Assembly: GCA_015062085.1 (NCBI GenBank)
Contig: SUVI01000049.1
Coordinates: 1-22,501, forward strand
Direction of reading: 5' to 3'
DNA from: Planctomycetaceae bacterium
GTDB taxonomy: Bacteria; Planctomycetota; Planctomycetia; Pirellulales; Thermoguttaceae
DNA length: 22,501 nucleotides
Part shown: positions 15,154 to 22,082 of the stretch, piece by piece
Numbering within the stretch: the stretch's first letter is position 1
Layout of the letters: every line of letters starts with the position of its first letter
Translations under genes and position numbers: made by a program
Notes under the pieces: model-generated
The model's database searches: none
Told to the model about the DNA's origin: nothing
What the model saw: the letters and a program-made list of their open reading frames with translations, nothing else

Positions 15154-15182
15154 TTGAAAACTTTCCCGATACATGATATAAT
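15154..15182 (+). promoter_or_regulatory. Near-consensus sigma70 promoter of the Gfo/Idh/MocA gene
   Basis: TTGAAA (15154-15159, five of six) and TATAAT (15177-15182, six of six) with exactly 17 bases between. Transcription should start near 15189, giving a leader of about 140 nt. It lies just right of the repeat element and is the best promoter in the window. Confidence 0.75.
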
Positions 15183-15329
15183 GAGATCGTGCTCAAGGTC
15201 CTCACTTCTGCACACCCCTCAAATTTTCCCTCCCACGGTCCGTCTGATGCTTCGCGCATTTCCGTAATGCTCGAACGCACATCCGGCAAATCGAAACTTT
15301 GATCCTTTACCCTCAGAAAGGAACTTTCC

Positions 15330-16658
15330 ATGCCCACCAACCGACGTGATTTTCTGAAAACCAGTGCGGCTGCCGTGACGGCGGCTTCCGTCCTTTCTTC
15401 TGTTCCGCGCGTACACGCTGCCGGCTCCGACACCATCCGCATCGCTCTGATCGGCTGCGGCGGACGCGGACGCGGTGCCTGTTTCCAGGCTCTCAGCACC
15501 CAAGAAGGCCCCGTGGAACTCGTCGCGATCGCGGACGCTTTTGAAGATCAAGCCAAAGGTTTCGCGCAGATACTTAAAGCTGACACAGAAAAGTCCAAAC
15601 TCTGCACATTTACCGACGACACGATCTTCTCCGGCCTGGACGCATACAAAAAAGCGATCGACTGTCTCCGTCCCGGGATCGACCTTGCGCTTCTCGTTGC
15701 ACCTCCGGCATTCCGTGCCATGCACTTTGAATACGCAGCACAGCGCGGAGTCCACATTTTCCTCGAAAAGCCGTTCGGCGTCGATACTCCGACTCTCAAG
15801 CGTTCCTTTGCCGCGTGGGAAATGGCCAAAGCAAAAGGCCTGAAGATCATTACGGGACTGAATAATCGAAAGTACTTCCGAACGGAAGAGACCGTCAAAA
15901 AGATCCAGGACGGCGAGATCGGCGACATCCTCTCCTGCTACGTCTACCGTCTCCATGGTCCGTGCCGATGGAATCCGCGCGATGAGTGGACGCCGCTTCA
16001 GAATCAGCTTCGAAACTACAATTCCTTCACCTGGATGTCCGGCACGCCGTGCGTGGACTGGATGGTCCACAATCTCGATATTTGCTGCTGGTCGAAAGGA
16101 ATGCATCCCACGTGGGTCCAGGGGACTGGAGGACGTCAGTGCCGTACGGAAAAGGACGAAATGCAGGACTACATCGTCTGCGACTATGAATTCCCCGACG
16201 GCGTGAAGCTCGTCATGCAGGTCCGTCACATTGCGAACACATGGAGCAGTTTCCGCTCGGTGATCCGCGGAACGAAAGGAATGGCGATCGTCGGCGAAGG
16301 CATCGGCGAACCGAAGATCTACAAAGGCTACCGGGCCGTGAATGAGGACGTCATCTGGAAGTCGGAAGCGCCGCGGAATGACTCCTACCAGGAAGAGCAT
16401 GATCGTCTGGCGAAGATGATCCGTGAAGATCTCCCCTGCGAAGACGTGGAATTCTGCCTGAAATCCAACTTCACGGGCATCATGGGACGAATGGCGATGG
16501 AATCCGGAAAGGAAGTCACGTGGGACACCGCCTGGAACTCGACGTACGAGCTCTGTCCGAACCTCGACACGCTCGACTTCAACGGTCCGTCGTACATCAT
16601 GCCCGACGAAAACGGAAACTATGAGTGCCCGAAACCGGGAATCACGAAACGTTTCTAA
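15330..16658 (+). CDS. Tat-exported Gfo/Idh/MocA family oxidoreductase
   Basis: A 442-residue predicted NAD(P)-dependent oxidoreductase. The N-terminus has a twin-arginine signal NRRDFLK (4-10), an alanine-rich stretch and a likely cleavage after VHA (30), so the enzyme is exported folded with its cofactor. The Rossmann motif is IALIGCGGRGRG (38-49) and the family lysine lies in EKPFG (146-150). The C-terminal domain has WMVHNLDICCW with the expected histidine. Members oxidise or rearrange sugars, inositols or sugar derivatives; the substrate here is unknown. Secreted paralogues of this type are abundant in planctomycetes. AAGGAA lies about 7 bases before the ATG. It has its own strong promoter and terminator, hence monocistronic. 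Confidence 0.92.
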   Translation: MPTNRRDFLKTSAAAVTAASVLSSVPRVHAAGSDTIRIALIGCGGRGRGACFQALSTQEGPVELVAIADAFEDQAKGFAQILKADTEKSKLCTFTDDTIFSGLDAYKKAIDCLRPGIDLALLVAPPAFRAMHFEYAAQRGVHIFLEKPFGVDTPTLKRSFAAWEMAKAKGLKIITGLNNRKYFRTEETVKKIQDGEIGDILSCYVYRLHGPCRWNPRDEWTPLQNQLRNYNSFTWMSGTPCVDWMVHNLDICCWSKGMHPTWVQGTGGRQCRTEKDEMQDYIVCDYEFPDGVKLVMQVRHIANTWSSFRSVIRGTKGMAIVGEGIGEPKIYKGYRAVNEDVIWKSEAPRNDSYQEEHDRLAKMIREDLPCEDVEFCLKSNFTGIMGRMAMESGKEVTWDTAWNSTYELCPNLDTLDFNGPSYIMPDENGNYECPKPGITKRF

Positions 16659-16670
16659 GACCGTTTCTAA
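16650..16670 (+). repeat. Direct repeat containing the stop codon of the Gfo/Idh/MocA gene
   Basis: CGTTTCTAA occurs at 16650-16658 and 16662-16670, 12 bases apart. Both contain TAA in the same frame, so the gene end (codons RF-stop) appears duplicated. Confidence 0.7.
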
Positions 16671-16679
16671 AAAAACGCA

Positions 16680-16707
16680 GGGGCGCGTGTGACCGTGCCC
16701 CTTTTTT
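16680..16707 (+). terminator. Intrinsic terminator after the Gfo/Idh/MocA gene
   Basis: GGGGCGCG (16680-16687) pairs with CGTGCCCC (16694-16701) with one G-U pair and loop TGTGAC, followed by six T (16702-16707). Confidence 0.92.
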
Positions 16708-16752
16708 CTAACTTTCCGCAGCCGTTGGCGAAAAAGACCGTCTCCGGACAGC

Positions 16753-17583
16753 TCATTCCGCCTCTCTGTGCTCCTCCATTTCTCTGTGCTCCTCCATTTC
16801 TCTGCGCTCCTCCCTCTTCACGTACTTGCGCAGGTCTGACGCAAGGAACCGATACGCACAGAGCAGGGAAATGAGAAACCAAAAATAGAATCCCATCGTG
16901 ACCGTGATCCAGATCCAGCCCATCGCCTCAATGTCAGCCGTCACGAGGAAGGGAAGGCTCATGAGAGACAAAATGTAGGCTCCCAGACCATACACGGAAC
17001 TCTCCAAAGCCGAATAGCTGCGGGATTCCGGCACGATATTCGCCAAACTGAACGCATAGGGAAAGAAAAGGACTCCCGCAATGTAGATCAGGCCCCTCCC
17101 AAGCCAGGAGGCCGCATTCAGCACTCTGACCAGAAAGAGATCATTCAAATCTTTTTCGGGGTGCAGCGCAAACAGGACCAGGATGCCGACGACTGCCGTG
17201 AGATGCAGTACCACTCCGACCGTCCAAGAAATGAACATCCACGAGCCGGTACGGTGCCTCTCCATTCCGCGGGGAGAACGCGAGATCTGCCAAGTTCCCC
17301 AACCGACCAGAAATACCGTCAGGAACGCGTAGCCGATGTAAAGGACGGACAGAAAAAGTTCAAAATCGGGCACGCTGTGGATCAGTTCTTCGATCCCCTT
17401 GCCGTGGATCTTTTCTGCGAGAGCGATCGGCATCTGGATCAGCAGCGAAAACAGAGAACCCAAGAACAACATGGAAAAGCCGGATGCGATCGTCTTCATC
17501 TGGTCCAGTTCCGGATCAAACGACAGTTTATGCTGATTCTGCAGCAGATCAAAATGCCCGTACCAGGCATCATGGCGATTCAT
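16753..17583 (-). CDS. Six-helix integral membrane protein, unknown function
   Basis: A 276-residue protein I do not recognise. After a soluble start (MNRHDAWYGHFDLL) it has about six hydrophobic helices: FSMLFLGSLFSLLIQMPIAL, LFLSVLYIGYAFLTVFLVGW, FISWTVGVVLHLTAVVGILV, GRGLIYIAGVLFFPYAFSLA, YGLGAYILSLMSLPFLV and WIWITVTMGFYFWFLISLLC. The charged tail holds a repeat MEEHRE. No transporter or enzyme signature is visible. Start 17583 was chosen because GAGGA lies 8 bases before it; an in-frame ATG at 17643 would add 20 residues partly encoded by a 16-bp direct repeat. It lies 131 bases downstream of mtaB on the same strand, so read-through is possible. It converges with the Gfo/Idh/MocA gene and can share that terminator region. 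Confidence 0.8.
   Translation of the reverse strand: MNRHDAWYGHFDLLQNQHKLSFDPELDQMKTIASGFSMLFLGSLFSLLIQMPIALAEKIHGKGIEELIHSVPDFELFLSVLYIGYAFLTVFLVGWGTWQISRSPRGMERHRTGSWMFISWTVGVVLHLTAVVGILVLFALHPEKDLNDLFLVRVLNAASWLGRGLIYIAGVLFFPYAFSLANIVPESRSYSALESSVYGLGAYILSLMSLPFLVTADIEAMGWIWITVTMGFYFWFLISLLCAYRFLASDLRKYVKREERREMEEHREMEEHREAE
16763..16816 (-). repeat. 18-bp tandem repeat x3 at the 3' end of the membrane-protein gene
   Basis: Two exact units and one imperfect unit of 18 bp (TCTCTGTGCTCCTCCATT on the plus strand) code for a charged C-terminal tail of about REERREMEEHREMEEHREAE. The unit keeps the frame, so the tail length can vary. Confidence 0.9.
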
Positions 17584-17603
17584 AAAAACGTCCTCTTTTG
17601 GGA

Positions 17604-17635
17604 ATGGGTAAATTGAAAAATGGGTAAATTGAAAA
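17604..17635 (-). repeat. 16-bp direct repeat x2 upstream of the membrane-protein gene
   Basis: ATGGGTAAATTGAAAA (plus strand) occurs twice in a row just before the ribosome site of the minus-strand gene. It is AT-rich and noncoding with the chosen start. Confidence 0.85.
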
Positions 17636-17678
17636 AAGTCCAAATCGTGAAGGAACGGAAACGAAAAACGGAATGAAA

Positions 17679-17729
17679 TTTCAGCGCGTGACGATTTTCA
17701 GCACGTGACGATTTTCAGCACGTGACGAA
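17679..17729 (-). repeat. 17-bp tandem repeat x3 carrying the mtaB stop codon
   Basis: The unit TTTCAGCACGTGACGAT (plus strand) is present three times (51 bp; one copy has G for A, and the copy nearest the gene differs in its last base). On the minus strand each has GTCACGTGCTGA, so TGA occurs at 17715, 17698 and 17681. Because 17 is not a multiple of three, these stops fall in all three reading frames. Confidence 0.9.
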
Positions 17730-19064
17730 CTGCCCGACGTCATCGGCGGAACCGGGAAATTCCGACTGAAGGTAGTACTCGGACGTCCCCGTTACGGTCT
17801 GCGTTTCGGGATGAAAACGTTCGATGAGGTACTGCCCTTTTCGAGAGGCGAGACTCTGCACGAAACGCTCGCGCATCTCTTTTTCCAGCTCCGCGAGGTG
17901 AAGTTCCCGCCGATGCTTTTCTTCTTTCGGGACGGCCGGTCCCATTTTTTCCGCAGGCGTTCCAGGACGTGCGGAAAACGGAAAAATGTGGATCTTCGAG
18001 AAACCGATATGCCGGACGACTTCGCAGGTCTCAAGAAATTCCTTCTCGGTCTCTCCCGGAAAACCCACAATGATGTCGGTCGTGAGCGCCGGCTGATCGA
18101 GGATCTTTTTCGCGGACTCGCACCTTTCGACGTACTGCTCGACCGTTCCCGGCCGATTCATCCGCTGATGGACCGTCGGGGAGCCGCTCTGCATGGAAAG
18201 GTGAAGGTGCGGGCAGATCCGTTTCCGGTGCGCCGCCATGATCTGGAGAAGATCGTCTCCCGCTTCGTGCGCTTCCAGACTGGAGAGCCGCAAACGGAAA
18301 TCGCAGAGACCAAGCCCATCCGCCTCCATTTCGGCCAGTCTCCCCATCAGCTGCGTCAAGTTCGTTTCCCGCGGACGCTTTCGGTCCTCTTCGAGCCAGC
18401 GGCTCTGTGTTCTGCTTCGGGGATTCAGACCGTAGTATCCGAGGTGGATCCCGGTGAGGATGATCTCGCGGTATCCGCGCCGCAGAAGGGAATGGACTTC
18501 CGAAACGACTTCATCCTCCGGAACGCTCGAAAGCTCGTTTCGCAGATGCGGAATGAGGCAGTACGTGCAGAATTGCCGGCATCCGTCCTGGATCTTGACG
18601 TACGCGCGATGCCGTTCGCCGAACTGACGGAGACCTTCCCCAAGCGACTGAACGCAGAGTTCTTCCGGGATCCCCATGGTTTCGAGGACCGCCGCGACGC
18701 GGTTTCCGCCGTGTGTTTTCCCCGTGACGGCATGAGTCACGCCCGGGATCTCAAGGTACTGACGGACGTCCTTTTCTGCCGAGCAGCCAAAAACGAGCAC
18801 ATTCCGCGGCGCGCTGCGTTTGACGGCCTGACGGATGAGCTTTCGGGATTTCGCTTCCGATTCCTGCGTCACGGCACACGAATTCACCAGAAGCCAATCC
18901 AGGACGGTATTTTCTGCGTTTTCTGAGCTTTCTAAGTTTTCTGCCGTTCGCCCGTTCTTTTCCAGACAGACGAACCCCGCGCGGCAGAGCGTTTGCCGGA
19001 TCTGCTCGCTTTCGTATTGGTTGACCTTGCACCCAAGTGTGAAGATCTGAAACGTCGGATTCAT
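17715..19064 (-). CDS. mtaB: tRNA (t6A37) methylthiotransferase MtaB
   Basis: A 449-residue radical-SAM enzyme that adds a methylthio group to N6-threonylcarbamoyladenosine at position 37 of ANN-decoding tRNAs, giving ms2t6A. The N-terminal UPF0004 domain has the three cluster cysteines C12 (TLGCKVNQYESE, the MtaB-type signature), C63 (NSCAVT) and C94 (FGCSAEK). The radical-SAM motif is CRQFCTYC (C162, C166, C169), followed by LTGIHLGYYG, LHLSMQSGS and TDIIVGFPGET. A C-terminal TRAM-like region is present. TLGCKVNQ favours MtaB over MiaB or RimO. An extra segment (about 40-54, rich in E, N and S) lies in the first domain. Start 19064 has AAGGAG eight bases upstream. It lies 40 bases after the DUF4091 gene on the same strand, so they are probably co-transcribed. 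Confidence 0.93.
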   Translation of the reverse strand: MNPTFQIFTLGCKVNQYESEQIRQTLCRAGFVCLEKNGRTAENLESSENAENTVLDWLLVNSCAVTQESEAKSRKLIRQAVKRSAPRNVLVFGCSAEKDVRQYLEIPGVTHAVTGKTHGGNRVAAVLETMGIPEELCVQSLGEGLRQFGERHRAYVKIQDGCRQFCTYCLIPHLRNELSSVPEDEVVSEVHSLLRRGYREIILTGIHLGYYGLNPRSRTQSRWLEEDRKRPRETNLTQLMGRLAEMEADGLGLCDFRLRLSSLEAHEAGDDLLQIMAAHRKRICPHLHLSMQSGSPTVHQRMNRPGTVEQYVERCESAKKILDQPALTTDIIVGFPGETEKEFLETCEVVRHIGFSKIHIFPFSARPGTPAEKMGPAVPKEEKHRRELHLAELEKEMRERFVQSLASRKGQYLIERFHPETQTVTGTSEYYLQSEFPGSADDVGQFVTC

Positions 19065-19104
19065 GAAGAGGACTCCTTTTTTAATTTCTGCACGAACGGC
19101 AGTC

Positions 19105-21801
19105 TCATCGGCTCAGCACTTCCAGGATCTTTCGGCGTGCGCCGGCAAGTGTTTCCGGATCGCGCGTAAAATCGGTCGGCGTCGTGAAGACCTCTGCGCA
19201 GAGATTCTTTGCGAGTTCCGGATCTTTTTCCCGAAGCATCCAAAGCAGCTCGTAGTCTTCGTACGCATCACGGAGATTCGCCATTCGGAGGCTTCCGATG
19301 GCCGTTCCGTCTACGTTCGGATAGAGAAGACGCCCGTCTCCGTAGATCCACGTGCCGCCGAAGCACCAGTCGACCGGCCAGTCGAGAAAGAGCGTTTCGT
19401 TCGGGTCTATCGGTTTGTTCTGCGGGTGGCTCCAGATGTTTACGCCCCAGTAGAGCAGACCGTCGTACTTCTGTTCAAATGCCTGCCAGCCGAGGATCCG
19501 GCTTTCGATCAGCGGGAAACGAAACATGATGTTTGCGTACGGTTCTCTTGGACCGCAGCAGATGTAGGACCAGACTTTCTGACCATTTCTGCGGCACTCC
19601 TCCGCCTCCTCAAAATCGTAGACCGACGTGAGCGGACAGGTCCAGTCCACGTTCAGTTTTTTCAGCAGTTCGGTATCCGTTCCGATGTACGCAGTCGTGA
19701 AAGTGGCGATCTCCGGAAAGTTTTCCTTCACCATGCCGAAAAATTCCGTCATGATCGGATGGTACACCTCACCGCGTTCGTCGAAAGTGTAGATGTACGC
19801 GCGGTCCGAGAGTCCCAGGCGGCGCAGTTCTTCCACGTACGGCCGGAGCTGGTTTAGGAATTTCTCACGCATTTCCGGCGTGTAGAAAGAGGGATCCGAG
19901 TTACAGACCCACGCCCGCTCGCCCCGTTCCGCCACCATGTTCAGAATATTGAACGGGCCAAGTCCGCGGTCTTTCCACTCCTGGAGCAGTTCGAGAGACG
20001 GCATCTCCGTGCGCGAAATGTCCCCTTCCGGAGCCAATCGGTGCCGAAGCATGAGATCTCCGTACGCTCGGCGGATCTTCGGAAGATCGCAATCTTTTCC
20101 GTAGACTTTCTGCAGGAAACCATCCATCAGAGCGAACGCGCTCCCAAGATGATTTTCGACGGGGATCGTGACGGGCCAGACGGTGACTTCCAGCGGGATC
20201 TCGACGGCGTTCCGTCCTTCTGCGAGAGGTTTCCAGGTCATAGTCCCGCGGTACGTGCCTGCCGGAGTATCCTGCCGCGAGCTGACCGTCACCCAGAAAG
20301 AGACTCTCTGATCCGCCGGAACGAAACCGGTCTTCCGCGCAAGAAGCGGATCCGGGAACCAGAGCGGAAGGCCGCTTTTTTCTGCGGAGTGCTCCGTGAT
20401 CTTCGGCGTTTTGATGTAGCCGACCTGCTGCCATTCACACGAATCTGCCGGGAGTTTCACGTTTGGATCCTGCACGGAGACCAGATCGCTGAACGTGAGC
20501 TCGACTGCCGGGATCTCCTTTCCGGAAAGAACGGTGAGCTGGAAACTTTCCGATTCCCCGCGGGCAAGATCGAGTTTCGCCTCAAGTTCTTCGGGCCGGC
20601 CGGGAAGTTCTTTGCCGTACTCGGGAAGATCCTCAAGATAGACGCGCCGCATAGAGCTTTCGAGCTGGAGAAGCAGACCGCCGGCTTGACCATTGATCTT
20701 TCTTTCGGACGTATCGCACTGGAAAAGTTTCTCCATCGCGAGTTCCCCTTCATGCCATACCCGTAAACGGAACGTCTTCACTCCGCCGGTCTCTGCGGGA
20801 CGTCCGGCTGCCTGAAAATGCGGGATCCCGTCCTTGTGACAGACGACCGGGACCTGGACGGCCTGCCGCGGATCGCCAGGGACCAATTCCGCAAATTCGC
20901 AGCGGAAATCGTCCTTCAGAAAACGGGAATGCCAGAGGAATCGGCCGGACGCCAGGATGCTCCCGTCGCCGGAAAGTCCCCCGGCGAGCCGGATCGTTTC
21001 CAGATCCATCGTGTGCTTTTTCAGGAAAATGTCGTCGAACTCCACATCTCCGGAGAAATCGCGGAAGAGAACGAAAAACTCGATTTTTCTGATCGGCTTT
21101 TCCGGCCAGATGATGTTCTGATCTTTCTGCCATGCATCGCCCGAAAGCTCAAAACGGACTTTCTGTCCCCACAGAGGCGTGCCGTCTTCGTAGAAAATGT
21201 CCAGGTAAATGTCAAAATCCTGACGCTTTGCTCCGTGGACCGGCTCTGCCGTTTCGTGAACGAGCGCGCTGCCGCCAAATACCAGAGGCTCCATACACGG
21301 CGTCTCGAAATGCACGTACTGCACCATGCCGCGAGTTCCCGCCTTCCCATGAGAGCAGACGCGCAAAGTCCGGTTTCCATCCGCATGGGTGACGATGCGG
21401 ACCTCTCCGGACTCAAGATCACCAAGGATCCGCCACGGAGAACCGTTTTCACCGAGCGTATCCAGCGTACCGTCACGCAAAAAACTCTCTGCCGGAACTG
21501 CCTCTGCCGGAACTGCCTCTGCCGGAACTGCCTCTGCTGAAACGGCCTCTGCCGGAACTGCCTCTGCCGGAACTGCCTCTGCCGGAACTGCCTCTGCCGG
21601 AACTGCCTCTGCCGGAACTGCCTCTGCTGAAACTGCCTCTGCGGAAACTGCCTCTGCCGGAACTGCCTCTGCCGGAACTGCCTCTGCTGAAACGGCCTCT
21701 GCCTGAATGACGGAGGCACGCAGCCCCAGCGAGACGGAAAGAAGGCACAAGATCCCCAATACGCCTCGAAACCCTATTTTGGAAAGATCGTATTTACTCA
21801 T
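19105..21801 (-). CDS. Secreted DUF4091 / GH123-like glycosidase with AEAVP repeat linker
   Basis: An 898-residue secreted protein. A signal peptide (about 1-33, hydrophobic GVLGILCLLSVSLGL) is followed by fourteen five-residue repeats AEAV(P/S) (34-103), then a jelly-roll-like N-terminal region (carbohydrate-binding or accessory, about 105-300) and a C-terminal DUF4091 domain of the GH123 type. Support for the last: FDERGE with an Asp-Glu pair (about D674, E675) as expected for substrate-assisted N-acetylhexosaminidases, LLYWGVNIW, GDGRLLYPN and the end block LRMANLRDAYEDYELLWML. GH123 members cleave beta-GalNAc from glycans; the substrate here is not proven. ATG 21801 has GAGGT upstream; a GTG two codons earlier is an alternative. 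Promoter at 21850-21877; mtaB follows at 40 bases. Confidence 0.85.
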   Translation of the reverse strand: MSKYDLSKIGFRGVLGILCLLSVSLGLRASVIQAEAVSAEAVPAEAVPAEAVSAEAVSAEAVPAEAVPAEAVPAEAVPAEAVPAEAVSAEAVPAEAVPAEAVPAESFLRDGTLDTLGENGSPWRILGDLESGEVRIVTHADGNRTLRVCSHGKAGTRGMVQYVHFETPCMEPLVFGGSALVHETAEPVHGAKRQDFDIYLDIFYEDGTPLWGQKVRFELSGDAWQKDQNIIWPEKPIRKIEFFVLFRDFSGDVEFDDIFLKKHTMDLETIRLAGGLSGDGSILASGRFLWHSRFLKDDFRCEFAELVPGDPRQAVQVPVVCHKDGIPHFQAAGRPAETGGVKTFRLRVWHEGELAMEKLFQCDTSERKINGQAGGLLLQLESSMRRVYLEDLPEYGKELPGRPEELEAKLDLARGESESFQLTVLSGKEIPAVELTFSDLVSVQDPNVKLPADSCEWQQVGYIKTPKITEHSAEKSGLPLWFPDPLLARKTGFVPADQRVSFWVTVSSRQDTPAGTYRGTMTWKPLAEGRNAVEIPLEVTVWPVTIPVENHLGSAFALMDGFLQKVYGKDCDLPKIRRAYGDLMLRHRLAPEGDISRTEMPSLELLQEWKDRGLGPFNILNMVAERGERAWVCNSDPSFYTPEMREKFLNQLRPYVEELRRLGLSDRAYIYTFDERGEVYHPIMTEFFGMVKENFPEIATFTTAYIGTDTELLKKLNVDWTCPLTSVYDFEEAEECRRNGQKVWSYICCGPREPYANIMFRFPLIESRILGWQAFEQKYDGLLYWGVNIWSHPQNKPIDPNETLFLDWPVDWCFGGTWIYGDGRLLYPNVDGTAIGSLRMANLRDAYEDYELLWMLREKDPELAKNLCAEVFTTPTDFTRDPETLAGARRKILEVLSR
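21496..21705 (-). repeat. 15-bp tandem repeat x14 encoding (AEAVP/S)14
   Basis: Fourteen units of 15 bp with plus-strand form AACTGCCTCTGCCGG. Variants with TGA (Ser codon TCA), CGGA or ACGG in place of the common bases are scattered among the copies, so the array is partly diverged. It lies directly after the signal peptide and forms a low-complexity Ala/Glu/Pro/Val linker outside the cell. Confidence 0.97.
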
Positions 21802-21849
21802 AAACACACCTCTGCTTCAAAAATTTAACGGGAGGGAACTTTCGTTTTA

Positions 21850-21877
21850 AATATAGCAGAATCTGATGAAAAAACAA
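21850..21877 (-). promoter_or_regulatory. Extended -10 promoter of the DUF4091-mtaB unit
   Basis: On the minus strand TGC precedes TATATT (21850-21855, five of six). TTGTTT (21872-21877) lies 16 bases upstream as a poor -35. The leader is about 45 nt. The TGC-TATA form resembles that of the hydrogenase promoter. Confidence 0.45.
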
Positions 21878-22002
21878 GGGAGACAAAACGAAGAAAAAAG
21901 AATTTCCACATTTCAAAACAAGCAAAATGAACAATATTTAACAATTCTTCCAACTGCAGTATTTAAAATCGATGTTTTTTGGGAAAAATTTTAAAATCCG
22001 CA

Positions 22003-22030
22003 TTGACAAAAAAAGAAAATGGTACATACT
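22003..22030 (+). promoter_or_regulatory. Promoter of the surface-protein gene
   Basis: TTGACA (22003-22008) is a perfect -35; CATACT (22025-22030) 16 bases later is the best -10 (four of six). Transcription would start near 22037, giving a leader of about 45 nt with GGAGG at 22072-22076. Confidence 0.5.
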
Positions 22031-22082
22031 AAATGATGTGGAGTTTTTTGAAGTAGTTTACTTGCTCAATTGGAGGTTTTTC

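Noticed and set aside
14742..15157. Short plus-strand frames between the TPR and Gfo/Idh/MocA genes
   Set aside because: They translate the interspersed repeat into low-complexity peptides (EDTEDTEDTE, KTRKTRKTRK), start inside or overlap the TPR end, and cross a terminator.
15219..16400. Minus-strand frame of 393 codons opposite the Gfo/Idh/MocA gene
   Set aside because: Antisense to a gene with Tat signal, Rossmann motif, promoter and terminator; no domain of its own.
17811..18926. Plus-strand frame of 371 codons opposite mtaB
   Set aside because: Shadow frame; the minus strand has all radical-SAM and cluster cysteines.
21496..21705. Possible CRISPR array
   Set aside because: Units are contiguous 15-bp copies without spacers and are read in frame inside a protein gene.
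21389..21706. Plus-strand frame with TASAG repeats
   Set aside because: It is only the reverse reading of the AEAVP array in the DUF4091 gene.
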